DNA of 56,765 nt. Source: Tagaea sp. CACIAM 22H2. GTDB taxonomy: Bacteria; Pseudomonadota; Alphaproteobacteria; CACIAM-22H2. Location of the stretch: contig PVXE01000028.1 of assembly GCA_014444615.1 (NCBI GenBank), positions 1 through 56,765 on the forward strand, read 5' to 3'. The position numbers and the translations under genes were made by a program. The notes under the pieces were generated by a model that had not been told where the DNA came from, did no database searches, and was given only the letters and a program-made list of their open reading frames with translations. Below are positions 25,341 through 34,181 of this stretch, piece by piece; position 1 is the first letter of the stretch; every line of letters starts with the position of its first letter.

Positions 25341-27845
25341 ATGCTCGCCGACTCCCATGCGGAATCTTCCGATAAAATCCTCGAAGCCCTGGACACGCGC
25401 GTCGAGGGCTTGACGGCGCAAGCGGCGAAGTCGCGCCTCGAGAAATTCGGTCCCAACGCATTGGTCGATCGCGAACGGCCGGGCGCCGCGGCGCGGTTCC
25501 TGCGGCAGTTCCACAATGTGCTGGTCTATGTGCTGCTGGTCAGCGGCGTCATCGTGCTGGCTTTGGGCCACTATATCGACGCGGGCGTGATTCTCGTCGT
25601 GGTCGTCGCCAACGCGGTTGTCGGTTTCGTCCAAGAGGGCAAAGCGGAGGACGCGCTTGCCGCGATCCGCGCGATGGCGGCCCCCGGCGCCAATGTCCTG
25701 CGCGACGGCAAGCGGGTATCGCTGCCGGTGCGCGATGTCGTGCCGGGCGACATCGTGCTGCTCGAAGCGGGCGATCACGTTCCCGCCGATCTGCGTTTGC
25801 TGCGCGCCAGCCGGTTGACGATCGAAGAAGCCGCGCTGACGGGTGAGTCGGTGCCGGTCGTGAAATCGGCCGATCCTGTCGCCCCGGAAACGCCGCTGGC
25901 CGAACGCGCGTCGATGGCCTATGCGGGCACCTTGGTCGCCGCGGGCACGGGGGCGGGCGTCGCGGTCGCGACGGGCGCGGCCAGCGAGCTTGGCAAGATC
26001 GGCCGTCTGGTCAGCGATATCGACGATACGCCATCACCCTTGGTCAAACGCATGGACGCGTTCGGCCGCCAGATCACGACCATGATCCTGGCATGCGCCG
26101 CGATCGTCTTCGCCGTCGGCACCTTCGGCCATGGCGCATCACTGGACGAAACTTTCCTCGCCGTCGTCGGGTTAGCCGTCGCGGCCATTCCTGAAGGGTT
26201 GCCGGCGGTGCTCACCATCGTGCTCGCCATCGGCGTGCGCCGAATGGCCAAACGCAACGCCATCGTGCGCCGCTTGCCGGTCGTCGAGACGCTGGGCTCG
26301 GTCGGCGTGATCTGCACGGACAAGACCGGCACGCTGACGCGCAACGAAATGCATGTGGCGGACGCCGCCGGCGACCGCTCCGGAATCGCAATGGCGGCCG
26401 TTCTGTGCAACGACGCCGACGTGAAGGACGGCAAGATCGCCGGCGATCCGATGGAAGGTGCATTGCTCCATTGGGCGCGGAGCCAAGGCCTCGACATTGT
26501 CGAAATTCGCGCGGTGCATCGCCGCGTCGACGAAATGCCGTTCGATTCCGCGCATCGCTACATGCTCACACGCCAAGCCGACGGCACGGCGTGGATCAAA
26601 GGCGCGCCCGAAGCCGTGCTCGCCATGTGTCCGGGGACGGATATCGACCATTGGCGAAAGACGATCGACGCGCAGGCGGACGAGGGCCGCCGCGTGCTGG
26701 GCTTCGCCACGCAAGGTCCGGGCGATGCCGCGCCACGCTTCTTGGGGCTCGTCGGCTTCGTCGATCCGCCGCGCGACGCGGCGAAGGAGGCGGTCGCCGC
26801 CTGCCGTTCCGCCGGCATCCAGATCAAGATGATCACCGGCGATCACGCGCGAACCGCATCGGCGATCGCGCGGGAGTTGAATCTCGCCGACGATCCGAAA
26901 GCGATCGAAGGCCGCGATCTTGCCGGGCTCGATACGGCCAAGCTCGCCCAAGTCGCGAATGACTGCGCGGTCTTCGCGCGCGCGAGCCCGGAGGACAAGC
27001 TGCGCTTGGTCGATGCGCTGCAAAGCCAGGGCAAGGTCGTGGCGATGACCGGCGACGGCGTGAACGATGCGCCCGCGTTGAAGCGCGCGGATATCGGCGT
27101 CGCGATGGGCCGCAAAGGCACGCATGCCGCGAAGGAAGCGGCGGGGATCGTCCTTGCCGACGACGATTTTTCCACCATCGTCGCGGCGGTGCGCGAAGGC
27201 CGCACGGTCTACGACAATATCCGCAAGGTCGTCGTGTGGATGCTGCCGACGAATGGCGGCGAGGCGCTGCTGGTGGCGCTGGCCGTATTGTTCGGTGCCG
27301 CACTGCCGATCACGCCGGTGCAGATTCTTTGGGTCAATCTGGTGACCGAAGGCGCGCTGGGCTTGGCGCTGGCTTTCGAACCCGGCGAACCGGGCGCGAT
27401 GCGCCGGCCGCCGCGCGATCCCAAGGAGAATTTGGTCGGCAGCGAACTCGTATGGCGCATCGTCTCGGTATCGATCGCGATGGCGCTCGGGACTTTCGCC
27501 GTGCACGCATGGGCGCTGGATGCGGGTTACGATGCGGCCGTGGCGCGTACCGTCGCGGTCAATACGATCGTCTTCATGCAAATCGGTTATCTGTTTTCGG
27601 TACGCTATGCCCACGGCCCGGCGCTGACGGTCGAGGGCCTCAAAGGCACGAACGCGGTTTGGATCGGCGTGTCGATCTGCCTTGCCGCGCAGGTGGCGTT
27701 CACCTATGCGCCGGCCGCGCACACGGTCTTCGGATCGGCGCCGTTGGACGCGCGCGCGATGATTGTCTGTGTGGCCGCGGCGGCAGCCCTGTTCATCCTG
27801 GCGGAGGCGGACAAGCTGTTGCGCCGGGCTTTGCGGAAACGTTAG
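25341..27845 (+). CDS. P-type cation-transporting ATPase, calcium-pump (P2A)-like
   Basis: This 834-residue inner-membrane pump uses ATP to move a cation, probably Ca2+ or a similar divalent ion. Visible elements are the actuator motif ALTGESVPV, the phosphorylation site ICTDKTGTLTRNEM, MITGDHARTA, and the hinge MTGDGVNDAPALKRAD. Among ion-site residues, the M4 motif AAIPEGLPA carries the Glu of calcium pumps, M5 has N-G-G-E (Asn and Glu conserved), and M6 reads VNLVTEG, where SERCA has Asp in place of the last Glu. About ten membrane helices can be drawn. It follows mfd by 25 nt and converges with the DsbA-family gene with overlapping stops (TTAG). Ion specificity is inferred. Confidence 0.93.
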   Translation: MLADSHAESSDKILEALDTRVEGLTAQAAKSRLEKFGPNALVDRERPGAAARFLRQFHNVLVYVLLVSGVIVLALGHYIDAGVILVVVVANAVVGFVQEGKAEDALAAIRAMAAPGANVLRDGKRVSLPVRDVVPGDIVLLEAGDHVPADLRLLRASRLTIEEAALTGESVPVVKSADPVAPETPLAERASMAYAGTLVAAGTGAGVAVATGAASELGKIGRLVSDIDDTPSPLVKRMDAFGRQITTMILACAAIVFAVGTFGHGASLDETFLAVVGLAVAAIPEGLPAVLTIVLAIGVRRMAKRNAIVRRLPVVETLGSVGVICTDKTGTLTRNEMHVADAAGDRSGIAMAAVLCNDADVKDGKIAGDPMEGALLHWARSQGLDIVEIRAVHRRVDEMPFDSAHRYMLTRQADGTAWIKGAPEAVLAMCPGTDIDHWRKTIDAQADEGRRVLGFATQGPGDAAPRFLGLVGFVDPPRDAAKEAVAACRSAGIQIKMITGDHARTASAIARELNLADDPKAIEGRDLAGLDTAKLAQVANDCAVFARASPEDKLRLVDALQSQGKVVAMTGDGVNDAPALKRADIGVAMGRKGTHAAKEAAGIVLADDDFSTIVAAVREGRTVYDNIRKVVVWMLPTNGGEALLVALAVLFGAALPITPVQILWVNLVTEGALGLALAFEPGEPGAMRRPPRDPKENLVGSELVWRIVSVSIAMALGTFAVHAWALDAGYDAAVARTVAVNTIVFMQIGYLFSVRYAHGPALTVEGLKGTNAVWIGVSICLAAQVAFTYAPAAHTVFGSAPLDARAMIVCVAAAAALFILAEADKLLRRALRKR

Positions 27846-28480
27846 GCGTTTTCGCGTTCGGCGCGCACCCGCGCGAAGACTTGGGCAAAGGCCTCCGGCG
27901 ACTGCGCGCCCGAGATCGCGTATTTGCGCTCGACGATGAAGCAGGGCACGCCCTGCACGCCGATCTGGCGCGCAAAGTCGATCGCCTCGAGCGTTTCGGC
28001 TTCATCGTCCGTGCCATCGAGATATGCGGCGACATCCGCCGTATCCATGCCCAGCGCGCCGGCAATGCCCGCGAGCGTGGCGGTGTCGCCCACGTCCTGC
28101 CCGCGCATGAAATAGCCGGTGAACAGCGCCTCGACCAACTGGTCTTGAAGGCCCTTCGCTTCGGCGTACTTGATCAGGCGATGCGCCTTCAGCGTATTGG
28201 GCGCACGTTTGATCGCGTCGAAATCGAAGGGGATGCCTTCCTCCAAGCCAATCGCGGTCAGGCGCTTGTGGATTTCGGCGATCCGTTCCTCACCGAATTT
28301 GGCGCGCATATATTCCCGCCGATCCATGCCGTCGGGCGGCAAATCGGGGTTGAGCTGGTAGGGCCGCCAGCCGACGACGATTTCGCCGGGCGCTTCGGCG
28401 GCAAGGGCGCGTTCCAGACGGCGCTTGCCGACGAAACACCAGGGACAGACGACGTCGGAAACGATATCGATGCGGATCAT
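27842..28480 (-). CDS. DsbA-family (FrnE-like) thioredoxin-fold oxidoreductase
   Basis: This 212-residue thioredoxin-fold protein has the active-site motif CPWC (VVCPWCFVGK, Cys12 and Cys15) and no signal peptide, so it acts in the cytoplasm. The insertion of helices with RAPNTLKAHRLIKYAEAKG and the cis-Pro segment GVQGVPCFIVERKYAISGAQ place it in the FrnE/2-hydroxychromene isomerase-like group of DsbA relatives, which are linked to oxidative stress or polyketide processing. A further Cys precedes the second motif (VPCF). It is divergent from the acyl-CoA ligase operon (77-nt gap), so the two may share a control region. Confidence 0.9.
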   Translation of the reverse strand: MIRIDIVSDVVCPWCFVGKRRLERALAAEAPGEIVVGWRPYQLNPDLPPDGMDRREYMRAKFGEERIAEIHKRLTAIGLEEGIPFDFDAIKRAPNTLKAHRLIKYAEAKGLQDQLVEALFTGYFMRGQDVGDTATLAGIAGALGMDTADVAAYLDGTDDEAETLEAIDFARQIGVQGVPCFIVERKYAISGAQSPEAFAQVFARVRAERENA

Positions 28481-28557
28481 GAGAAGAACTTAGCACCCTC
28501 GCGGTTGACGGGCGAGGGGGACGGGCCCGACAATCACCGCCGACAGGGAGATTGCCC

Positions 28558-30204
28558 GTGGCCGCGAAAAGCAAGCCTGATCCGTACGAACTCGATCTCG
28601 GTAAAACCCGCGCAAATTATGCGCAATTGACGCCGCTGACCTTTCTGTTTCGCACCGCCGCGACCTATCCCAAGAAAACGGCGGCGATCCACGGGCGCAC
28701 GACGATCACCTATGCGGCGATGGCGTCGCGCGTGCGCCGTTTTGCCTCGGCACTGGTCAAGCGCGGCGTGAAGAAAGGCGATACGGTTGCGATTTTGGCG
28801 CCGAATATTCCGGCGATGCTGGAAGCGCATTATGCCGTGCCGTTGGCGGGTGCGATCCTCAATCCGCTGAACTATCGCCTCGACGCCGCGACAATCGCCT
28901 TCATCCTCGATCACGCGAACGCCAAGGTGCTGCTGGTCGACCGCGAGTTTTCCGCCACGGCCGACGCGGCTTTGCGCCAGTGCAAGGCCAAGCCGCTGGT
29001 GGTCGACATCGACGATCCCGAATATGACGGGGCAGGGGCGAAGCTCGGCGCCGTCGAGTACGAGGATTTCCTGACCCAGGGCGAGCCCGATTATCCCGGC
29101 CGCTGGCCGGAGGACGAATGGCAAGCGATCTGCCTGCTTTATACGTCCGGCACGACGGGCGATCCCAAGGGCGTCGTCTATCACCATCGCGGCGCGTATC
29201 TGAACGCGCTGGGCAACGCGCTCGCCTTCGGGCTGCGGCCGGAAAGCGTGTATCTGTGGACGCTGCCGATGTTCCATTGCTCGGGCTGGAGCTACACCTG
29301 GGCCGCGACCGCGCTGGGTTCGACGCATATCTGCCTGCGCCGTGTCGATCCGGCGTTGATTTTCCCGGCGATCGCGACCCACAAGGTCACGCATATGTGC
29401 GGCGCGCCGATCGTGCTCAATCTGCTCGCCCATGCGCCGACCGACGTAAAGCGCAAACTGCCCCATCAAGTGGAGGTCGCCACGGGCGGTGCCGCCCCGC
29501 CCTCGGCGATCATCGCAAGCATGGAGGAACTCGGCTTTCGCGTGACGCATCTTTACGGCCTCACCGAAAGCTACGGCCCCGCGACGATCTGCGAATGGCA
29601 GCCGGGCTGGGCAGAACTGCCGCTCGATCAGCGCGCACGCCTGATCTCTCGCCAGGGTGTTCGCTACATCACGGCCGACGACCTGACCGTGCGCGACGCC
29701 GATACGGGCGAGGAAGTGCCCAGCGACGGCAAAACGCTTGGCGAGATTTGCCTGCGCGGCAACACGATTATGAAGGGCTATCTCAAAAATCCGAAAGCCA
29801 CGCGCAAGGCGTTTCGCGGCGGCTGGTTTTGGACCGGGGATCTCGCCGTGCGTCACCCCGACGGCTATGTCGAGGTCAAAGACCGATCGAAAGACATCAT
29901 CATTTCGGGCGGCGAAAATATTTCGTCGCTGGAGGTCGAAGAAGCGCTCTACAAACATCCCGCGATCATGGAGGCGGCGGTCGTGGCGAAGCCCGACGCC
30001 AAATGGGGCGAAACGCCCTGCGCCTTCGTGACGCTGAAGCCGGGCGTTTCGCCGGTCGCGGCCAAGGAAATTTCCGATTGGCTGCGCGGGCGGATCGCGG
30101 GCTACAAAGTGCCAAGATTCGTGGTGTTCGGCCCGCTGCCGAAAACCTCGACCGGCAAGATCCAGAAATTCACGCTGCGCGAGCGTGCGAAGGACATCAA
30201 GTGA
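28558..30204 (+). CDS. AMP-forming acyl-CoA synthetase
   Basis: This 548-residue enzyme of the ANL superfamily activates a carboxylic acid with ATP and CoA. Core motifs are LLYTSGTTGDPKGVVYHH (P-loop-like), the substrate-pocket stretch PMFHCSGWSY, LYGLTESYGP, the ATP-binding TGDLAVRHPDGY and KDRSKDIIISGGENIS, and the C-terminal catalytic Lys in KTSTGKIQK. GTG 28558 is favoured because GGAG sits 7 nt upstream, whereas TTG 28552 is too close to that site. It heads a five-gene operon (SDR, NIPSNAP, acyl-CoA dehydrogenase, phosphotransferase) and may supply its CoA ester. Relatives act on short to medium chains, and the real substrate is unknown. Confidence 0.93.
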   Translation: MAAKSKPDPYELDLGKTRANYAQLTPLTFLFRTAATYPKKTAAIHGRTTITYAAMASRVRRFASALVKRGVKKGDTVAILAPNIPAMLEAHYAVPLAGAILNPLNYRLDAATIAFILDHANAKVLLVDREFSATADAALRQCKAKPLVVDIDDPEYDGAGAKLGAVEYEDFLTQGEPDYPGRWPEDEWQAICLLYTSGTTGDPKGVVYHHRGAYLNALGNALAFGLRPESVYLWTLPMFHCSGWSYTWAATALGSTHICLRRVDPALIFPAIATHKVTHMCGAPIVLNLLAHAPTDVKRKLPHQVEVATGGAAPPSAIIASMEELGFRVTHLYGLTESYGPATICEWQPGWAELPLDQRARLISRQGVRYITADDLTVRDADTGEEVPSDGKTLGEICLRGNTIMKGYLKNPKATRKAFRGGWFWTGDLAVRHPDGYVEVKDRSKDIIISGGENISSLEVEEALYKHPAIMEAAVVAKPDAKWGETPCAFVTLKPGVSPVAAKEISDWLRGRIAGYKVPRFVVFGPLPKTSTGKIQKFTLRERAKDIK

Positions 30205-30968
30205 GCGCGATCTTCGACCTGACCGGTAAGGTCGCGCTCGTCACCGGCGCTTCGTCGGGGCTGGGCGCCCATATGGCCAAGACGCTGGCCAAAGCAGGGG
30301 CGAAAGTTGCCATCGCCGCGCGGCGCGTCGATCGGCTTGAAGCGCTCGCGGCCGAGATCGCTGCCGCCGGGGGCCGGGCTTTGCCCGTCGCGATGGATGT
30401 GACCGATGCGCAAAGCGTAACCCGCGCCTTCGACGAAGCGGAGACTGAACTCGGCGCGCTTGGCGTTGTGGTCAACAATGCCGGGATCGCGCGGAAAGAG
30501 AACGCGACCGCGATCGACGATCCAGCCTGGCGCGAAACACTGGCGACGAATCTCGACGGCGCCAATCTGGTGGCGCGCGCGGCCCTCGCCGCATTCCGCA
30601 AGCATGGCCATGGCGGGTCACTGATCAATATCGCGTCGATCTTGGGCTTGCGCGTGTCGGCGCGCGTGCCCGCCTATTCGGCGGCGAAGGCGGCGCTGAT
30701 CAGTCTGACCCAAACGCTGGCGCTGATCGCGGCGAAGGACGGTATCCGCGTCAACGCCATCGCGCCGGGGTATATCGAAACCGACCTCAATCGCGAGTAT
30801 CTGAATTCTCCGGCGGGCGCCAAAATGGTCGAGCGCGTGGCGATAGGCCGCTTCGGCCGCCCCGAAGACCTCGACGGCGCATTGCTGTTGCTTGCCGCCG
30901 ATGCCGGGCGCTACATGACGGGCTCGGTTCTGGTCGTCGATGGCGGGCATACGCTGTCGTTTCTCTAA
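30201..30968 (+). CDS. Short-chain dehydrogenase/reductase (SDR), 3-oxoacyl/hydroxyacyl type
   Basis: This 255-residue classical SDR interconverts a ketone and an alcohol with NAD(P). It has the cofactor loop VTGASSGLGAH, NNAG, the catalytic Ser (NIASILG) and YSAAK motif, followed by IRVNAIAPGYIETDL. The GTG start overlaps the ligase stop (GTGA, 30201-30204), so the two genes are translationally coupled. In the proposed pathway it would reduce a 4-oxoacyl-CoA, or oxidise the hydroxy form, as LvaD does in levulinate catabolism. That assignment comes from gene order, not from a residue-level signature. Confidence 0.93.
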   Translation: MSAIFDLTGKVALVTGASSGLGAHMAKTLAKAGAKVAIAARRVDRLEALAAEIAAAGGRALPVAMDVTDAQSVTRAFDEAETELGALGVVVNNAGIARKENATAIDDPAWRETLATNLDGANLVARAALAAFRKHGHGGSLINIASILGLRVSARVPAYSAAKAALISLTQTLALIAAKDGIRVNAIAPGYIETDLNREYLNSPAGAKMVERVAIGRFGRPEDLDGALLLLAADAGRYMTGSVLVVDGGHTLSFL

Positions 30969-30984
30969 GGGAGTTGCCGAAACT

Positions 30985-31629
30985 ATGATCGTTGATGTCC
31001 GCACCTATACGGCGCAGCCCGGCCTCGTGCCGAAATATTTCGCCGACTACTCAGCCCAAGCCTTCGCGACGCAGACCAAGCATCTTGGCAATCCGCTCGG
31101 CTACTACATGGTCGAAACGGGTGTGGTGAACACCGTCGTCCATCTCTGGGGCTATAAGGATATCGCCGAGCGGCAAGCCAAGCGCGACGCGCTTTACGCC
31201 GATCCGGCCTGGACGGCCTGGATGAAAGAAAACGCCGGCACGTTCGTGGCGCAGAACAACACGATCATGAAGAACGTGCCGTTCTGGCCGGCCGAGGGGC
31301 ACGGGCAGGGCGGCTACGGGCTGGTCGATTTCCGCCTTTACACCTTCAAGCACGGCAAGCTTGGCGAGTTCTTCAAGCTCTACAAGGAAGAAGGCTGGCC
31401 CGTGCAGTCGAAGATTCTCGGCAATTGCATCGGCTACTATCAATCGGATATCGGCGGTCTCAACCAGATCCTGCATCTGTGGGCCTATAAGGACGCGGCC
31501 GACCGCGCCGCGCGCCGCGCGACGCTGGGCGCCGATCCGGCGTGGAAGGCCTATCTCGTCAAAGCGTCGCCACTGCTGCAGCGCATGGAAAACACGCTGC
31601 TGGTCAACGCGCCGTTCTTCAAGCCGTAA
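30985..31629 (+). CDS. Tandem NIPSNAP-domain protein
   Basis: This 214-residue protein is made of two similar ferredoxin-like NIPSNAP units. The first starts IVDVRTYTAQPGLVPKYF and the second VDFRLYTFKHGKLGEFF. Each continues to a LGNxxGYY segment, a HLWxYKD segment, and an aromatic/Pro end (FWPAEGHG, APFFKP). NIPSNAP units belong to the dimeric alpha/beta-barrel clan, so the tandem could fold as one intramolecular dimer. Bacterial NIPSNAP genes often sit in catabolic operons but lack a settled reaction. It lies 16 nt after the SDR and 12 nt before the acyl-CoA dehydrogenase. ATG 30985 follows AGGGAG. Confidence 0.9.
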   Translation: MIVDVRTYTAQPGLVPKYFADYSAQAFATQTKHLGNPLGYYMVETGVVNTVVHLWGYKDIAERQAKRDALYADPAWTAWMKENAGTFVAQNNTIMKNVPFWPAEGHGQGGYGLVDFRLYTFKHGKLGEFFKLYKEEGWPVQSKILGNCIGYYQSDIGGLNQILHLWAYKDAADRAARRATLGADPAWKAYLVKASPLLQRMENTLLVNAPFFKP

Positions 31630-31641
31630 GGAGAGCGATCC

Positions 31642-32838
31642 ATGGATTTCGCCCTCGCCTCGAAAGTCGAGAAAACCCGTGCGGCGATCCGCGCCTTCGT
31701 CGAGAAGGAGCTGATCCCGCTGGAGGATCACGACATCAATTGGGGCGACGGCGAAAACGTGCGTCTCGACACGCTCGCCAAGCTGCGCGCCAAGGCGAAG
31801 AAGGCGGGCATCTGGGCGCTGCAAACGCCCAAGGAACTGGGCGGCGGCGGGCTCGACATGGCGTCGATGGCCGTATGCTACGAGGAGATGGGCCGCGCAT
31901 TGTTCGGGCCCGTCACCTTCAACTCCGCCGCCCCCGATGACGGCAACATGATGCTGCTCGCCAAGGTCGGCACGGCCGCGCAGAAGAAGAAGTGGTTGCT
32001 GCCGATCGTCGACGGGCGCGTGCGTTCGTCTTTCGTGATGACCGAGCCGCATCCCGGCTCCGGCTCCGACCCCACGATGATGCTGACGACCGCGACCAAG
32101 AAGCGCGGCAAGTGGATCGTCAAAGGCCGCAAATGGTTCATCACCGGGGCGGGGCAGGCGAAGCACTTTATCCTGATCGCGCGCACGTCGAACGACGCGC
32201 GTAAAGGTCTGTCGGCCTTTCTGTTCCACGCCGATCAACCGGGTTGGCGGATCGTACGGCGCATCCCGATCATGGGGCCCGAGGAACATGGCGGCCATTG
32301 CGAGATCGAGTTCGACGGGCTGGAAATCGACGATGCCGATCGCTTGATGGATGTCGGCGACGGCTTGAAGGCGACGCAGATCCGCCTCGGCCCGGCGCGC
32401 CTCACGCATTGCATGCGCTGGCTCGGCATGGCGCGGCGCGCGCTGGAAATCGCGTTGCCCTATGTCGATCAGCGCAAGAGCTTTGGCGCCAAGTTGATCG
32501 ACCATGAAGGCGTGCAATGGATGCTGGGCGAGGCGGCGATGAATATCGAGATCGGCCGATTGCTCACCATGCGCGCGGCGTGGAAGCTCGACCAAGGCGA
32601 TTTCGCGCGCAAGGAAGTGTCGATGGCCAAAGTCGCCGTCGCCGACGTGCTGCATAAATCGATCGATACGGCGATCCAATTGCTCGGTGCCAAAGGCTAT
32701 TCGCGCGACGTGAAGCTCGAATGGATGTATCGCTACGCGCGCCAAGCGCGCTTGGTCGACGGCGCGTCGGAAGTGCACAAGATGGTGCTCGCCAAATTCC
32801 TCGCCAAGGAAGGGACGGAGTTCTGGGCGTGGCGCTGA
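31642..32838 (+). CDS. Acyl-CoA dehydrogenase family protein (ACAD10/11- or LvaC-like)
   Basis: This 398-residue flavoprotein has the acyl-CoA dehydrogenase layout: a helical N domain, a beta-domain stretch (SSFVMTEPHPGSGSDPTMM, RKWFITGAG), and a C-terminal helical domain (IQLLGAKGYSRD, ending DGASEVHKMVLAKFLAKEG). The DGASEVHK ending is typical of the branch that pairs with phosphotransferases, as in mammalian ACAD10/11 and bacterial LvaC. Those act on 4-phosphoacyl-CoA intermediates in 4-hydroxy-acid breakdown. Its last 10 nt overlap the start of the phosphotransferase gene. An excellent ribosome site (AAGGAGAG) precedes ATG. The assignment beyond the superfamily is an inference from sequence flavour and context. 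Confidence 0.92.
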   Translation: MDFALASKVEKTRAAIRAFVEKELIPLEDHDINWGDGENVRLDTLAKLRAKAKKAGIWALQTPKELGGGGLDMASMAVCYEEMGRALFGPVTFNSAAPDDGNMMLLAKVGTAAQKKKWLLPIVDGRVRSSFVMTEPHPGSGSDPTMMLTTATKKRGKWIVKGRKWFITGAGQAKHFILIARTSNDARKGLSAFLFHADQPGWRIVRRIPIMGPEEHGGHCEIEFDGLEIDDADRLMDVGDGLKATQIRLGPARLTHCMRWLGMARRALEIALPYVDQRKSFGAKLIDHEGVQWMLGEAAMNIEIGRLLTMRAAWKLDQGDFARKEVSMAKVAVADVLHKSIDTAIQLLGAKGYSRDVKLEWMYRYARQARLVDGASEVHKMVLAKFLAKEGTEFWAWR

Positions 32839-34181
32839 ATCCGGCAACCGCGTCGCCCATTCTGGCGGGGTGGCTGATCGGCGCGCTCGGCGCCAATCAA
32901 GTGCAGGTCACGCGCCTGCACAAGCTTTCGGGCGGCGCCATTCAGGAAAACTGGGCCTTCGACGCGCGCGTGCGCGGCGGCAAATACGAAGGCGTGATCC
33001 CCTGCGTGCTGCGCACCGACGCGCCGACAGGGGTCGCGGTCAGCCATAGCCGTGCCGCCGAATACGCGATCCTGAAAGCCGCGTTCGACGCCGGCGTCAA
33101 AGTTCCCGAGCCGCTGGGGGCATGTGAAGATGCGGGCGTGATCGGTAAGCCGTTCTACGTGATGCGGCGCCTGGAAGGCACGGCACTCGGCCATATCCTG
33201 ACCGACGATCGCAAATGGCAGGGCGACCGCGCGAAACTCGCCCATGATCTCGGCGCCGAGCTCGCCAAGCTGCATAAGGTGATCCCGCCGCGCGCCGATC
33301 TTTCCTTCCTCAAACCGCTCGATACGTCGCCTGCCTTGGCGTCGATCGGCGAGTATCGCGCATGGCTCGACACCTATCGCGACCCGCGCCCGGCGCTGGA
33401 AGTCGCGCTGCGCTGGCTGGAGCTGAATGCGCCCGCGAAGGGCGCTGTCGCGCTGTGCCATCGCGACTATCGCACCGGCAATTACATGGCCGACGACGAG
33501 GGGCTCACCGGCATTCTCGATTGGGAATTCGCGGGCTGGAGCGATCCCGACGAGGATCTCGGCTGGTTCTGCGCCAAATGCTGGCGCTTCGGCCGCTGGG
33601 ATCGTGCGGCGGGCGGCGTCGGGGCTCGCGAGGATTTCCTGGCAGGCTATGGCCGCGCAGTCGCGTCCGAAACCTTGCGCTATTGGGAGATCATGGCCCA
33701 TGCGCGCTGGGCGGTGATCGCGCTCCAGCAGGGCGAGCGTTTCGTGGGCGGCGGCGAAGCCTCGCTCGATCTGGCGCTCACCGGAAGGCGCATCGCCGAG
33801 CTTGAATTCGAGTTGTTGAACGAGATCGCCCCCGACGCCGCGCCCAAGTTCGATCTGCCGTCCTTGCCTGGCGATCGCGCCGACGCGCTCGAACTGCTCG
33901 GCATCGCGCGCGATGCGCTGACCAAGAATCTGTTGTCGTTGCTGCCCGACGACAAACGCCTGGACTCGCTGATGGTCGCGAACGCGCTATCGATCGCCGC
34001 GCGCGAGTTCGAGACGACGGCCGCACCGCGCATCGATCCGCAGGCGGGCAAGAATCTCGTTTCGGAAATTCGCGCAGGCAAGCACGACAACGATGCGGGA
34101 TTGGCGGGCGCGTTGCGCGAACACGCGCGTGCGCGAACGGCGCTCGCGAACCCGAAATATCCGGGCGTCACCAGCCGTTAA
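32829..34181 (+). CDS. APH-family phosphotransferase with C-terminal DUF6285-like domain
   Basis: This 450-residue cytoplasmic kinase-fold protein has an aminoglycoside-phosphotransferase-like domain over about residues 10-330. The catalytic loop is LCHRDYRTGNY (His-x-Asp, Asn) and the metal site is ILDWEFAGWSDPDEDLGW, the form typical of ACAD10/11-associated kinases. The last 110 residues (ADALELLGIARDALTKNLLSLLPDD, then VANALSIAAREFE) resemble DUF6285, usually a separate small gene beside such kinases. Start GTG 32829 is inside the dehydrogenase gene and is preceded by GGACGGAG. By analogy with LvaAB it may phosphorylate a 4-hydroxyacyl-CoA. The 3' end overlaps the convergent PLP-enzyme gene by 14 nt. 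Confidence 0.88.
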   Translation: MALNPATASPILAGWLIGALGANQVQVTRLHKLSGGAIQENWAFDARVRGGKYEGVIPCVLRTDAPTGVAVSHSRAAEYAILKAAFDAGVKVPEPLGACEDAGVIGKPFYVMRRLEGTALGHILTDDRKWQGDRAKLAHDLGAELAKLHKVIPPRADLSFLKPLDTSPALASIGEYRAWLDTYRDPRPALEVALRWLELNAPAKGAVALCHRDYRTGNYMADDEGLTGILDWEFAGWSDPDEDLGWFCAKCWRFGRWDRAAGGVGAREDFLAGYGRAVASETLRYWEIMAHARWAVIALQQGERFVGGGEASLDLALTGRRIAELEFELLNEIAPDAAPKFDLPSLPGDRADALELLGIARDALTKNLLSLLPDDKRLDSLMVANALSIAAREFETTAAPRIDPQAGKNLVSEIRAGKHDNDAGLAGALREHARARTALANPKYPGVTSR

